Under the pieces are notes generated by a model. It did not search any database and had not been told where the DNA came from. It saw nothing but the letters and a program-made list of their open reading frames with translations. From assembly GCF_001949145.1 (NCBI RefSeq), contig NW_019091451.1, positions 833,646 through 897,645 on the forward strand: DNA of 64,000 nt, given 5' to 3'. The position numbers were made by a program, and so were the translations under genes. Below, in pieces: positions 49,087-61,600 of this stretch. Positions within the stretch are counted from its first letter, which is position 1, and every line of letters begins with the position of its first letter. This stretch comes from Acanthaster planci (lineage: Eukaryota > Echinodermata > Asteroidea > Valvatida > Acanthasteridae).

Positions 49087-49202
49087 AAAAAATGAATCCT
49101 GCTTGTGAATTTCAATGCTCTACTGCAATCTTCTTGTGACTCCGTCCATGATATGATGAACCACTGGTAGTGGTCTTACCATCTTTAAAATCTGTCCTGA
49201 GA

Positions 49203-49208
49203 AATAAA
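49203..49208 (+). terminator. AATAAA polyadenylation signal, probable CFAP99 3' end
   Basis: Canonical hexamer 117 bases after the CFAP99 stop codon, giving a short 3' UTR. Confidence 0.6.
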
Positions 49209-49828
49209 GGGTCCAAATCCCTAACTGGCTTCTGAGGCATTTTCAAATCTTCCTTAATCTTCCAGCATCTACCATTGTGTGGAAACCCAATATCACATTC
49301 TTTGTACTCAATATTTCAATGGGTATCAAGCCTTGTGGAGGGTCACAGTAGCTGGGCTGCCCGTCTCCTTTCATCCTCTTTTACAAATCCTGGTGGTTAT
49401 GGTAAAGGAAATGCTGTTGAAACATGAAGCGGTGCTCCTCGTTTAGAAATTAGTGCCTGTTCAATTCTGAATCATGCACTGTTGCCTAGAAATGCCAGGA
49501 ATTTTGGTGTATAAAAGCCAGTCAGTGCATTTGCCCGCCTCATTGAGCACAGCCTGGTCCAGTCATGACCGTGATAAAAATGGAGCACATTTCTTTAGAG
49601 ACCAAGCCGTGTCCCCTTATAACTTCATGAATGACAAAGGAGTTGTTCTGACTTTCAAGAAACTGTCCTCAGTTGGGAGAATGTCGTCCACAATGAGTTT
49701 GAAGTGCCCCCTCACTGGCACAGAAGAGAGGGGCTGTTGGAAAGTTTTTCTAACGGAGCATGTGCATTTTCACTTAAAACGAGCGAGAGCGCATATTCAA
49801 ACAGAAAATTAGTCATCTATGCCCAATG

Positions 49829-49985
49829 TAGCCTTGGTCAAGGCATTCGTAATGCGGCGCAGCGTGCACCTGCCGCTCGAAATTTCTTAGACCGCGTGAG
49901 GTCGCTCTTCGCCTCGATTTCGAGCGGCAGGTGCATGCTGCCGTGCGCTGTGCTGTGACGAATGACGAACGCCTTGACCAAGGCT
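49829..49985. mobile_element. 157 bp fold-back element with ~10 bp target duplication
   Basis: The arms begin TAGCCTTGGTCAAGGC and end GCCTTGACCAAGGCT. They run inward to GTGCACCTGCCGCTCGAAAT and its near-exact complement, leaving a ~35 bp loop. Flanks ATGCCCAATG (49819-49828) and ATGCTCAATG (49986-49995) look like a 10 bp duplication with one mismatch. It is GC-rich compared with its surroundings. A 9-11 bp duplication with long arms would suit a Mutator-like or fold-back origin. Confidence 0.8.
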
Positions 49986-50479
49986 ATGCTCAATGTGTCT
50001 TGTGGTAAATGTGCAGGACCATGTGCAAGGAGTGAATTTCCACCAAGGAATATCATCGTCGTGTAAAACATTCCCTCTCTTGTTTTTGCTTGTACATGTA
50101 GTTGAATTGCAAGAGTTCTCTCTTAAATTAGTTCCTGGCAGAGTTACAATTGCAGTGAATACTGAGAGTGCTTCACCATAATTGCTGCCCTGTTTCCAAA
50201 AACAGAGCCTGCTGTCGACTTGCGTTTGGGCATTCACCACTCATTAGCAACTGTTGCAGCATTTGTGGCCCCAGTTTCTAACCCTGCCTGTCCTGACACA
50301 TTCTTGTCAAGTTACTTCAACAAAGGGATGCAATAATAGCAAAATGTCTTCTCAAGAACACACAAAACACTCTACCTGTAAATCTGTTCCCATGGGAGGG
50401 CCCAGTTATGCAGTTCAGCCATTAGCCAACACAAGATGTAACTGCCTTATCCTTCAATGGTGCAGTTCAACCATATTTC

Positions 50480-50560
50480 CTTGATTGTAGGCGAGTTGGT
50501 AAGAGGCGAGTCGGTCAGGGGGCGAGTTGGAAAGGGGCGAGTCGGTCAGGGGGTGAGTTG
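50480..50560 (+). repeat. ~16 bp minisatellite of GGGCGAGTYGG type
   Basis: About five units alternate GGCGAGTTGGTAAGA and GGCGAGTCGGTCAGGG. The structure resembles the arm units of the TU-like elements, but the sequence differs and no inverted partner is nearby. Confidence 0.8.
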
Positions 50561-51338
50561 ACCTGACACCATTTCCTTTACCCCAGTGCATTTTAAAGTA
50601 GAGGCCTGCATTGATCAGTTTGTGCATTTTACAAACGAATAATAAGAGGTCTGTACTTGTGACAGTGTTGGAAATCGCTGTGCTGGCTCTACTTCCTTGT
50701 ATAAAACAGATTTTTTAATTCTTGTTCAGTTGTGTACTACATCTTTTCTTAAATTAAAAGGGTCAAAGTTACTACATGTATTTGTCAAATTGTATAAAGA
50801 GTACACTATTGTTTTTACTTGATTTGTTTTATACAAAGTATCACAGTTGAATTAAGTTCATTGTTTATTAAAGGAAAGTGTAAAGTGAAAAGAACATAAA
50901 GTCCAGGGCTCATTCGTTCGAAATGTTTTGTACCCCTACGAAGGGGTGTTTTCCAAACACAAGTTGGTCGCCTGGTAAAACCAGCCTGCCGTTTTCAAAG
51001 AGGTTCTCGCTGCCTCTAGATTTAGCACTCCAAAGCTCAAGGGCAAGTTGTTCATGAGTGACATTTGCAAAAGACCCCTATTTGCCTGATAATTCTTGGA
51101 AGTCCAAACTATGTTCCTGAATATAAAATAGTGTTCTTTTTCCTTGCGGTATGAACTAAAAAATGGGGCACGGCAGTTCAAGGTAGCTACACGTGACGAA
51201 TATCCGTCATGTCCATTCAGAGCCTCCGTACTGTACTATGTCCCGCGTACATAAGAGAAACTTCTCCTTCGGATTACGCCATGGGAAATAAACGTTAAAA
51301 CATTTAATTCCTTTATCTGTTTTCACGAAAACCTTTTG

Positions 51339-54300
51339 ATGCAATTCATTTGTGCCACCTTTCGTGCTCTCGGCGTGCCCAGCTTTTGCAGGTCTCCGGT
51401 GCATGTTTGTAACAAAGCCATGTCGGCGAGATGGAACTCCGACATGACAGCTTTCCGCGAGGAGTTCTCCCGTGCGAAACGGGTGCTGGTGCTGACAGGC
51501 GCCGGCGTCAGCGCAGAGAGCGGGGTACCCACCTTCCGAGGGGCCGGTGGTTACTGGAGACGTTGGCAAGCTCAGGTGAATGTATTTCCGCAGTTGTAGT
51601 GCTTTGGGATGGGGAATAATATCCTCTCTGTTTTGTTCACCCTTGTTGTTGTTTTGTTTTAATGGCGCTTTCAGCAACTCAGGCTATTTGCGCCAATAAC
51701 TACGTTTATTCATACACTTTATTAATCAGCATCGATCACATTACGGAGTTAGGACGAAGGTCCAGTTTTAGAGGCAGGAGGAAACCGGAGTACCCGGAGA
51801 AAACCTGCGAGAGCGAGTATGGACTGGAAACCAAATGCACTTAAAGCCTGGGCCAAGCCAGGACTCGAACCCGGGCCTCATTGGTGCAAAGCAAGGAAAG
51901 AACCGCTACGCTAACCCGCTCCCCCCTTTGTTCACCCTTGAAAATTGAGGTCTTTCTTATACTGTTGTCCGAGGCTATGGCGGTGAAGAAATTGTGGTGG
52001 AGGTGAAGGGGGGGGGATCTAGATTGCATGTGGTGTATATTTTCGGAATCTGGAAAATAAAAATTCGTACTATCACCCATCACCCTATGTAGGTTCTAGG
52101 CCTAAAATTTCATTTCCATCGCAAGTTTTCAAAATTAAATTTCCCATTTGTTTTGTCACGGAGGTAGTGGGGGGGGGGTTAAGGGAAAGCATTCAAGTGC
52201 TACTAAGTACTAGGCCGACTACTAAGTAGGCCTATCACGGTACTATGGAGCCAATAGGAGGCATGTAGCTAAGGAGTATATGTAGGGCTCTACTTACTGA
52301 TCTGTCCCTCTCCTAGCTTGTTTAAGTTAAGGATAATGAGGGGTTCAACCCATCACTGCCAGGATTTAATTTAGAGACATTTTGACCTACATGTACACTT
52401 CAACAGAGCACACGTTGCTTTCATTGTAGTCTACACGTACATGTATGTATAGTGGATATTGTAATTTTTTTCTTCAGGATCTAGCTACTCCCGAAGCCTT
52501 TGAAGCCGATCCATCACTTGTGTGGGAGTTCTACCACTACAGAAGGGAAGTGATGGCCACCAAAGAGCCCAACAAGGCACACCTGGTGGGTTTTTGCATC
52601 ACTGCTGTTGTCTTTTGTCACTTAGTGCTGAATCCTAGATCCGTTGAAGGTTGGATTGATAAAGATATTTATAGCCTGTCAAGCCCATACAACAATCTGT
52701 ATCGAAAATGGCGACTAAACCTACAATTGGTCTACTTAAACAGATCATCTATTATCATTATTATTTTTAATATTTTTTTATTAAAAAAAATTGGGGGGGG
52801 GTGATAATCCCAGTGCTCTGAAATGTTTAAGTCTTATCTATTGGAAGGTAGCAGTGGTTACACTGTACTTATCTCACTGTTTCAGCTTCTTTGTATCGTT
52901 TTTAAAAATCTGTGCATGCCCATTGAAGGTAATGAGTGTTTTGTGGACGAACGGAACTGTTTTCCACTGCAAATAATAAATTTTTTCATATTTTATGAAC
53001 TCTCGTGGGCTCCTTTTGTGTATTGATGCCTTAGGCTATTGCAGAATGTGAGAAGCGTTTAGCCAGCCAAGGACGCATTGTAACAGTTGTCACACAAAAC
53101 ATAGATGAGCTCCATCGACGGGCAGGGACGACCAACCTCATTGAGATGCATGGTAACGTATATTGAATAAGCCACAATGAACGAGTTTTAACAGTGGATT
53201 TACTGATACATGTAGCTTAGCCAAAAGGTTAAGTGACTGGTTTATGAATGGGGCCCCAACTTTCTACCTGCTCACAGTTTTACAGCGTAAGGAAAGACAT
53301 CTCATGTTCATCCGGCATTGAAACTGCTATGCACAGTTTCATACAGGACTGTTTCTCAGAAAATGAAAAGTCAGTCAAAATGAGCCATTTTTACAACTGA
53401 AACACGCTCTCTTAATGTTGGCCCTCATAGAATTTGTTACAATCTGTTGGGCCATTTTGAAGGATTTTGGAGGATTCAGCCCAGAGACTATTGATGGTTG
53501 ATGGTACCGTTTGGGTTCCTACCCAGTCACAGATTACGGACAACTATTGACAATGTCTTAACCATCTTGCAGGAACCTTGTTTAAGACGCGGTGTGTGAG
53601 GTGTGGCACAGTGAAAGAAGATAGGAACAGTCCCATAGTACCAGCATTAGGAGGCAGAGGGTAAGTCTCAATAAGGCTCCTGACACATTATTAGCCTCTA
53701 GCAGATACATTCACTTTAGTGTCATCAATTTCAGTTTTTTGTGGCGGAGTTTGACATCTTAACCTAGGTTAATGAGGGCAAGGTCATGAATATAGATTTA
53801 AAGTGGGCAACCATGTATGGTCACATGATTATATTTTGATTATTTTGCCTCATGTTAGCATATTACAAATCAGTAACTGAGTGCATGAAAGACATGAAGA
53901 GTTGATTTTGTTGAGTTAGTTGAGTTAGTTATGTTGTTCAAGACTATTTGTTTAATTTTTTTCTAGTGTGTTACCCTGGGATTAATTAGGGTCCTGTTTC
54001 AAAACGAATGACTGTGGAAAGTCCTGAGGCCTGTCTTGAAATCGTAGCATGGTTTTCATGCATGTTGATCATGCAGTTAAGACAGCAAGTGACTTCTCCT
54101 GACATTTGGTTTCACTCTGTGATTCAGGGCCCCAGATCCAGATGCAGAGGATGCCAGAATTCCAGAGAAGGATCTTCCAAGGTGAGCCTTATCTCCTTGT
54201 GCGTTCGCTTGCTTTGCTTGGATCCTCCAAATTGTAACATTGCAAGAAATCAAGGGCACATCCTATCCAGCCCTCTGTTCAGTAACACTTGCTGGGCTCT

Positions 54301-56146
54301 ACATTCCTCAGTCCTTCAGTATCTTCCAAAGTCTCCGAGGGATTTCTAAGGATCTGATTGGCTTGGGGTAACAGGCACAGAGGTGGATTGGAAGCCATTT
54401 GGGGGGGGGGAGCTGAATAAAAGGGGGGGAGCTGTAACATTTAAAAATTTTTTAACCTTTTCATGACCTCGGGGTGGGGTGAAGCTACGTTTTGAGGTTT
54501 TTTCATGTTTGGGGAAGAAAGGGAAATGAAACAGACCCCTCTAAAAATGCACCTCCCCCCCATCACTTTTCTAACTTGTTTTGTTTGCTCCTTTATTGGG
54601 GTGTGTGGCTCCAGGTGGGACACCCCCTCACCCCCATTCACCAGTGAACAGGCAGTGGAATTCAGTCTTCTGTGAAAAAAAAAATTGTATGCAACATTGA
54701 CGGGTGCTGCTCTAGAAAGTCCATTTACGTACGTCTAAATCGGACTACTATCTTTTTTCAATCCAACAGGTGCAAGGAGCAAGGGTGCGACTCCCTGCTA
54801 CGGCCCCATGTTGTGTGGTTTGGGGAGGGGCTGGATCCGGACGTGCTGTACGCCATTGATGTCGAATGTGAAAGCTGTGACTTGTGTCTAGTGGTACGAC
54901 CAAGATTCCAGAGTGCACCTTTTTTGGCAAATTTATTAAAGCCAAAATTAGCCGAGTGGGACCTTTCAAAGGAAGAACACGGTGCATGGCAGGGTGGTTG
55001 GTAACCTGTTTTGGCTGAGCTGAAATATTTTCTTCATGAGGCTGATATCTTGGTGTTCCATTTGACGAGTGGTTAGGGCTGTTCTTAAATACAACTGATC
55101 GGGACTTGTGTCTTGTCAGTCACAAGTCACAAAACCTTAGCATTAAGCAGTATGCGAGAATGCAACTGGGACTTCAGAAAAATTGAGAACATTCCTAACT
55201 GTGCAAGATTTTCTACAGTGTTTTTCAATTTGTGATGGCATACATGAGCACAATGTGAGGAATTCAGCTGAGCTGAAGAAAAATTGCCTGCAGTGTCATG
55301 TTAAGCGACCTCCAAATGGTCTGGCACGTGACCCCTCATATTCCTCCATACCCCCACTCAGATTGGCACGTCGTCCGTAGTGTACCCTGCCGCCATGTAT
55401 GCCCCGATGATTGCAAACCGGGGAGTCACGGTTGCCGAATTCAACACGGAAGAGACGCCTGCCACCAGCTCACTCAAGTAAGCAAACTTTTGCTGATCTG
55501 AAATTGATGTGTTGCAGTTCATCTTCCAGACATTGAACACAAAATCAGTTGATAAAAGCGTTGAGTGGTTGAACAAATTTCCTGACATTGCAAGACAAAG
55601 GATCAACAGTGTGACATTGTTTGAATTCTACGCACTGCACTGCTTTTGTCACTGCAGTCTGCTCTGATGACATAAATGAGGTTGTCATCAAAGTTACAGC
55701 TCTTCAGAACTTGCCGCAGACCTTCATGTTCAACCTGATCCAAAGCTTTTTTGAAGTCGATAAGAGTTATGGTGGAGGTCATGCTCATGTTGGAGGTGTT
55801 GTTTGAGTCAACAGTTGAATATTCAAGATCTATTTAGTCCTACTTCTCTTCAGTCCATATCCTGCTGGTTCTTCTGTAAGGATTTCTTGTGTCTTTCCCC
55901 CGAGTCTATTCAGGGGAACCAGCAGCATGACCATAAAATGGCGTCATCCTGAGCTGGATGGTCAGTTTGTTCCAAGCCTGTGTGACACGGTATTGGCATT
56001 GTTTTCAGGTCAGTACTTTGATGCTCATTGAGGATTGTTGTCACTAATATTTGAGTTTGATATCCTTTGACAGGTACCACTTTCACGGCCCAGCGGGGCA
56101 GACCGTCACAGAGGCGCTGACGAGGCATCCGAGTGAGCCTCCATAA
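51339..56146 (+). CDS. SIRT5: SIRT5, mitochondrial NAD+-dependent lysine deacylase (complete)
   Basis: Eight exons: 51339-51575, 52478-52585, 53035-53152, 53573-53660, 54128-54181, 54770-54893, 55362-55477, 56074-56146. Phases close to 305 aa (human 310). The sirtuin core is intact: [15 protein letters not shown] (NAD+ loop), [13 protein letters not shown], catalytic H154 in EMHG, zinc cysteines C162/C165 and C203/C208, [10 protein letters not shown] and VAEFNTE. Y98 and R101 in EFYHYRREV are the acyl-pocket pair that makes SIRT5 prefer succinyl, malonyl and glutaryl lysine. The first ~28 residues are basic/hydroxylated and cysteine-rich, as expected for a mitochondrial targeting peptide. A second in-frame ATG at 51420 (MSARWNSD) could give a shorter form. 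AATAAA words near 56528 and 56918 may end the transcript. Confidence 0.97.
51646..51926 (-). mobile_element. tRNA-derived SINE (family A), copy 2, with perfect 14 bp target duplication
   Basis: Read on the minus strand from 51926, the head GGGGGGAGCGGGTTAGCGTA contains the A box TAGCGTAGCGG. The B box GGTTCGAGTCC comes ~40 bases later, then the body shared with 32.75-33.25 kb and a CAACAA-type tail. TTTGTTCACCCTTG flanks it exactly on both sides (51632-51645 and 51927-51940), the signature of LINE-mediated insertion. It lies in SIRT5 intron 1. Both Pol III boxes fit consensus, so the copy may be young. Confidence 0.93.
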
Positions 56147-58616
56147 TGACGTAGACTCTGAGAAGTTATTCCAAATTGTACTGCACCTGTGTGAATACTC
56201 AAGATTTAATGAAATGATGGCGTTCTCTTCACTTCTCAGATTGTAAGAAATCAAAGGGGCAGAAGAAAAGAAAATCTGACCATACTGCTTTGTTTGGGGG
56301 GGGGGTTGAAATCTAAGGGTTGGAACAAAAATCCTTCACTTAATATCAGTCAGGATTTTTGAAACTGCAGCAAAGTCAGGAAGTGTACATAGCGTTGATA
56401 TGCTCATATTTGTTGTGGAAGGAAGAATGAAAAAAATTGCCTGTCTGCTCCATGAAACCTCTTTTTTCAGTAACGATTGCTACCGCCATTGAACAAGATC
56501 TCAATTTTTTTTTCAAATGAGCATTACAAATAAATGGCTTGTATATGTCCATGTGGAGAATCACAGGGAATAGCCCATGTGGATGAATGGCAAATTGCCA
56601 CTGGCATGCCAGAGGAATGTTGGCTGTGCAAAAGGTGGAACGCTGGAGGAACAGTGCCTATTAAATTGACGGAATTGTCACTGTTTTGGATACCATTCAA
56701 TAGAGGAAAGACGATGGCCTTACACTGTGTAAAGGAAGGTAGAAACTCATGTGTTTCTGTACAGGTTGATTTTGCATGACCCCTCTCAAAGATTTGCAGC
56801 ACCTCTCCCATTTTTCTCCCTCTCAAGGCTTGCTGTTTATAATACAAGATGCATTTTTATTGTGAACAGTGTTCATGATATCTGATCACGGAGTTTCAAA
56901 TTTGTTCCAAAAAATGTGATAAATAAACATGTTACTATAGAGCCAAATTACATTTGTCAATACATTTATTTCTAATTTCTTCTTTTACTTTTAAGCCTGT
57001 TTACAGTAAAGTTACTTGGCCAACTTGAGGATTGGAGTGGTGTTTTAAAATCACATGTAGTCAAACCTGAGCTTTTTTTTTAAACCTAAAAGTTGTACTG
57101 AAAATGGCTTTAATAAGAATACATTTCAAAACTGAATAAAAAGCTCTTTCCAAACTACAATCGTGACATTTCTTGGAAAGTGGATCATTTTGTAAAAAAA
57201 GTACTAGATTTGAGTTTCAACTCAAGGGTCATGTACAAGGTTTTGCCAACAAACTACCCGACTCTGTCAATGCTACATCCTTAGCAAGTCCTTGTTGGGC
57301 AATTTAATATCTTAAAATTGACAACTTCATGCACACACAGATGTCACCTATGCACTCTGCGTCACATGACAAGTACTTATTCAAATAACGCTGACAATTC
57401 TTGGAAGGACGGCATCTCCTATTGATTTACCTCATGCGCCAACGCATCTATTGCACTCGTGCCCCAAACCATAAACACAGTTACAGGTAAGGTTTGCATG
57501 CATGGAAATTAGGGGTTGAAAGGCTTAAATACTAACGTAAAGATGGAAATTCAGCCTGAGAAATATCCACTACTCTGTCATTTTAAATATCAGTACTTTT
57601 TCAGCCAAAGGTTCAGCCACAGTACTTGTAAAAACTGAAATCAGTCAGAAAAGTTGATGTATGTAGAGAATCATACACTATCTGCCTTGGTTTCTATGTC
57701 TGTAAATTGGCCCTGTGTAATAATTTACATTGCTTGAATTTACATGACGGTGCACTCTGAGTGACAAAAGTGAAGCACCCAGTGAAGGGTGCATGCATGT
57801 AAGGGTGTGCGACTTACGACCGAGTTTCATTGTCCTTACAATATTGCATCTGGCAGCACAGATCACTCGTGATAAAATCTCACATAAAGATTAGTTACCC
57901 TAAAATAAGCTCTGATGCCGCAGATAAGACCTACCCGTGTCTGTGCACCCCTAGTTATGTGTAAACTTAAGTTTGACGCAATAGTTGAGGTCATCACTAT
58001 CAAAATACATTAATCAGCCAGTCTTGGACCCAGGAGTATTGACGTATCTGGACCAACTTTATCCATGTGCTCAACAGTGAAATTTGCTACGCAAATAAAA
58101 TATTTCCTTTGCCTAAAACAGATTACTGGCCAAAAAGTCACTCGGTGTACATCACTTGTTGCTAGTTCTCAGTGGGCATTTGCAGTTTCATCAATTTGCG
58201 TCCCGTCTGACCAACGAATAACTACCCTGACGGGGCAGGGGTCAAAGACTATGCCACAACAGGGCACTGTCTGTCATCATCATCGGCAACACTACAACAC
58301 TATGCACAGTGGTATTTACGTAGAAAGCCTTCAAAACACTGGTAAATAGCCAACATAATGAGAAAACAGAGCTACCGACCAGATCCCCATGATGGTGGTA
58401 ACTGTCAATTGGAAAGGTGATGACCATTATGCTGCCTGAAGAAGAATTCACGGTTTATTTCACCTGAAAAAAAGCCTCTCTGTCTAGTGTGCAGTGTCTA
58501 GTTGCTAACTAAACACTTGCCCACTGGAACGGTGGCCAACCCTGGGGAAACCACGTGGTCACGCGGTAACTTGAGATCTTCTGATCAGACCCTTTTCCTC
58601 CAATCAGTGAAGAGAG
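56147..58616. other. Stretch between SIRT5 and MAP9
   Basis: The genes converge, so both 3' UTRs fall here. AATAAA on the minus strand (58454-58459), about 158 bases past the MAP9 stop, is a good MAP9 polyadenylation signal. The rest is AT-rich with a G-run at 56287 and no supportable exon on either strand. Confidence 0.6.
58454..58459 (-). terminator. AATAAA polyadenylation signal, probable MAP9 3' end
   Basis: Canonical hexamer on the minus strand about 158 bases downstream of the MAP9 stop codon at 58617-58619. Confidence 0.5.
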
Positions 58617-61600
58617 CTATCTCCTGTACGGGACGGTGTTACTGCAAGGCCGGAAGGGCATGGAGGATATGGGCTGCGTCTGGGCCAGGCGTTTCTTCTC
58701 CTTAGCCTTACGCTCCTCAATCGTCCTCTCCCACTGCTGGTAAGCCTTGATGCTCCCCACCTCCTTGTTGGCCTTGGCTTGCTCCTCTTCACGCCGCTTC
58801 TCCTCCTCGGCAGTCTTCTTGTCCTTGCGCTCCTTGAGGATGCGATCGTCCTTGGTACTTTTCCTGTGTACATCACAGAGAAATGATGAGTCAGGCACTG
58901 TGCTGTGGATGTGAAATGCCCCGCATCAAGTACATCAACCATGTCGTAGTTTGAGATGTCAGTGATTCCAGCTATCAGTCACATTTGTCATCAACAGCAA
59001 GTATTTACAAACATTACCCATAATCCTGAGAAATTGGTGGGAAAAAAAAGTGTTTAGCACTGAATTAGAATAGTAAGAACCTGCAAAAATATGCACTTTG
59101 CTGGAACGTTGGCTACTCTTTCAAATTTACTAGTTGGAACCCTGCTTTGAACTGACGATGAGACATAACCTAAACCCCGAAGAGTGTTGTAAATTACACA
59201 GCACCTTGATTATGCCCGGTTGGGGATGGAGAATAACCTGGAAATTTACCAAGATTTGTAAGCGGACTGGGCACTCCTGGCCTTGAATTCCTTCTCCTCC
59301 TCGACGCTGTGCATCCTCTCACGCTCGCTGCGGGTTTTCTCCCTGTGTTTCTCCTTGAGCTGATCATCCTTGTCTGACTTCCAAGCCTCAAATGCCTGTG
59401 GGTTACAGGGGTATACACTTCTTGTCACTATGGGTGTGAGTTTTCAGCATTTGGGTATCATAGAGAAGCAAGCTAGGGAAGGAATTCAATGAGTGTGCAA
59501 TTGGGGAAGTCTGAAAACTTCAACACAAAGAAGATTTTGTGCTGCACAGTGTTTTTCACTTCGTAATGTTATACCTATGGGAAGCCCCCCCAAAAAAAAT
59601 TGATAAAAAGCAAAAAAAAACCCAAACCAAAAGCTAATCAGTTGATCTAATGAGCAGTTGAATGGCTGAATCAAGTATGTATCAAGGAAGGTGGAATTTG
59701 ACCAGGCGACAGAAGTGAAGTATGATGGGCGAGTTTTTGTCCTTCTCCCACTGCGTTCGAACCTTTGAAAAGAGCTGAAGAGGGACCAGTCTGTGGAACT
59801 CGTTACACTTGCTGGTGTGCATTTGTTTGTATCACTCAGTAATCTTAACTGACACAGATTCTTTTGAAGTTTACCACAGGGTTTTGAAGAATTTTTGCAG
59901 GACCGAAGACAGTAAAGCTCAGCTACTCTGACTTTTCAACAGAGCTTGCTGGCCCTCAACAGTGAAAGTGCCAAGGACCTGGTACTGGTTTCCTGCACAG
60001 TGGTGGATTTTAGGGGATCCAGGAAGGCTCACAGCATACATGTCTTCAAAGTTAGAGTTAATATTTTAAGAGTCCTTGCATATCAGGGAAAATAACGGAA
60101 CACTGAAATGACGAACAATGACAGCGGTGTTGTTCTGTACTTTGTAAATGACAGACAATTCTACCTGAAGCCTAGTCCCAAATGTGACCCTACCTGACAA
60201 AATGAGACAAAAGTCGCCAGAGCAACATTTTGAGAGAAAGGCCTTTATTAAAGAGAAAGAAAGGAATCTTGCACTATGCAAATCAATGGGAACCCTGAAC
60301 CTGTTCAACCCCCAAGCGGCCACCTGAACAAAGAACTCAATTTACTTTTTCTTATAAGGCATTAAGACTCATTTTGTGGGAGCTGGTCACAAATGTCTAA
60401 TACAATGGCACTTTAAAACAGTTTCCACAAGTACATACAAGAGGGCCTATCTCATGAATGCAGGAATGCTGAGCAGAGAAAAAAACTAGTTCAATAAACA
60501 CAGGTTACCAGCTAAAGCGGCATGCAAAGTAAACTGCTTGTGAATGGTTCCCCACTGATTTTTGCTTAGTAGGTAAATATGAATGGAGTAAGTCTATGTA
60601 CTGATGACGCCGCGCTTTCTTTACATGTGCACTCTCTCCTGTGAAGCCAGCGCGAGGCCGACGGTCCGTCAAACACCACAGGAAAACACAGGCATAAACA
60701 GAGTGTTGTGTCATCAGTACAGAGGTCTACTGGCACCAGAGGATGCCAGGCAGTCACTCGCCTTCTTGGCAGTAATCGTCTTCATCATCTTGTCTTCCTC
60801 CGCTTCTTTCTCCTTCCTCTTCTTCTGTGCCTCCTCCCGGGCCTTCTTCTTCAGGCCCTCTTTCTTGTTCTCCTTCCAGGCATTGAAGGAGGCAGCGGAC
60901 TCTGCCCGCTTCTCTCGAGTCTCCTGCAGTAAACAGGGAATGATAGCCCTTTGAAAGTTTCATGCAACTTGAGGATCGGGTCATGAGGAGATCTCTGTGG
61001 GATTCCCTTTTAATTCCTGATTGGGTATTAACGAAGTGAATGCTTTCCTGAAAAATTGTCACTGCTTAACATTATCACAGAAGTTGTTTGAAAATTAAAA
61101 GATGAAAAGAAAAGAATCTGCAGTTTCTCAGTATTTGGAAACCTCCCAAATAGCAAATCATCAAAAGGTGTTGCCACTGAAAATCTTAGTCTCCAGCACA
61201 AACACTAGTCATGATGAAGAAAATCCTCCACCACGCTGTCATTCCTCCAAATCTCTCTGCATCTCACCTGCTCCTTCTTCTTTTTTTCTTCCTTCTCCCG
61301 TCTCCTCTTCTCCCGGGCCTGCTTCTCGGCCGCCTGCTGCTTCTGGGCCCTCCACTCCTCGTAGATGGCCTGCCGGATGCTGGCCGAGTCCTCTACATTC
61401 ATGCTGCTATTCAGGCTGGAGTTCAGAGAGCCTCGGCTCCCCACCGCACTGCCTCCCTCAGTAGATGTGGGTTGTCTTGCCGTGGGCTTGGCGATGGTTA
61501 TCCTAGCAAAGATTAACAGTAGTCAGAGAGGAAGCCATTATCTTCAGCAGTGAATGAGAGACAACGTACAGAGAATACGCCACCACCACACTATTTTCAC

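Larger units (their letters stand above)
49087..51338. other. Stretch between CFAP99 and SIRT5
   Basis: It starts with the CFAP99 3' UTR and the AATAAA at 49203-49208. Beyond that I see no gene. It contains a 157 bp fold-back element (49829-49985) with apparent target duplication and a short GGGCGAGTTGG-type minisatellite (50480-50560). The last ~200 bases should hold the SIRT5 promoter; no TATA box or TISU motif is evident there. Confidence 0.6.

Noticed and set aside
51420-51422. Downstream ATG as the SIRT5 start
   Set aside because: The upstream in-frame ATG at 51339 gives a plausible mitochondrial targeting peptide and total length close to the human protein; the second ATG is noted only as an alternative.
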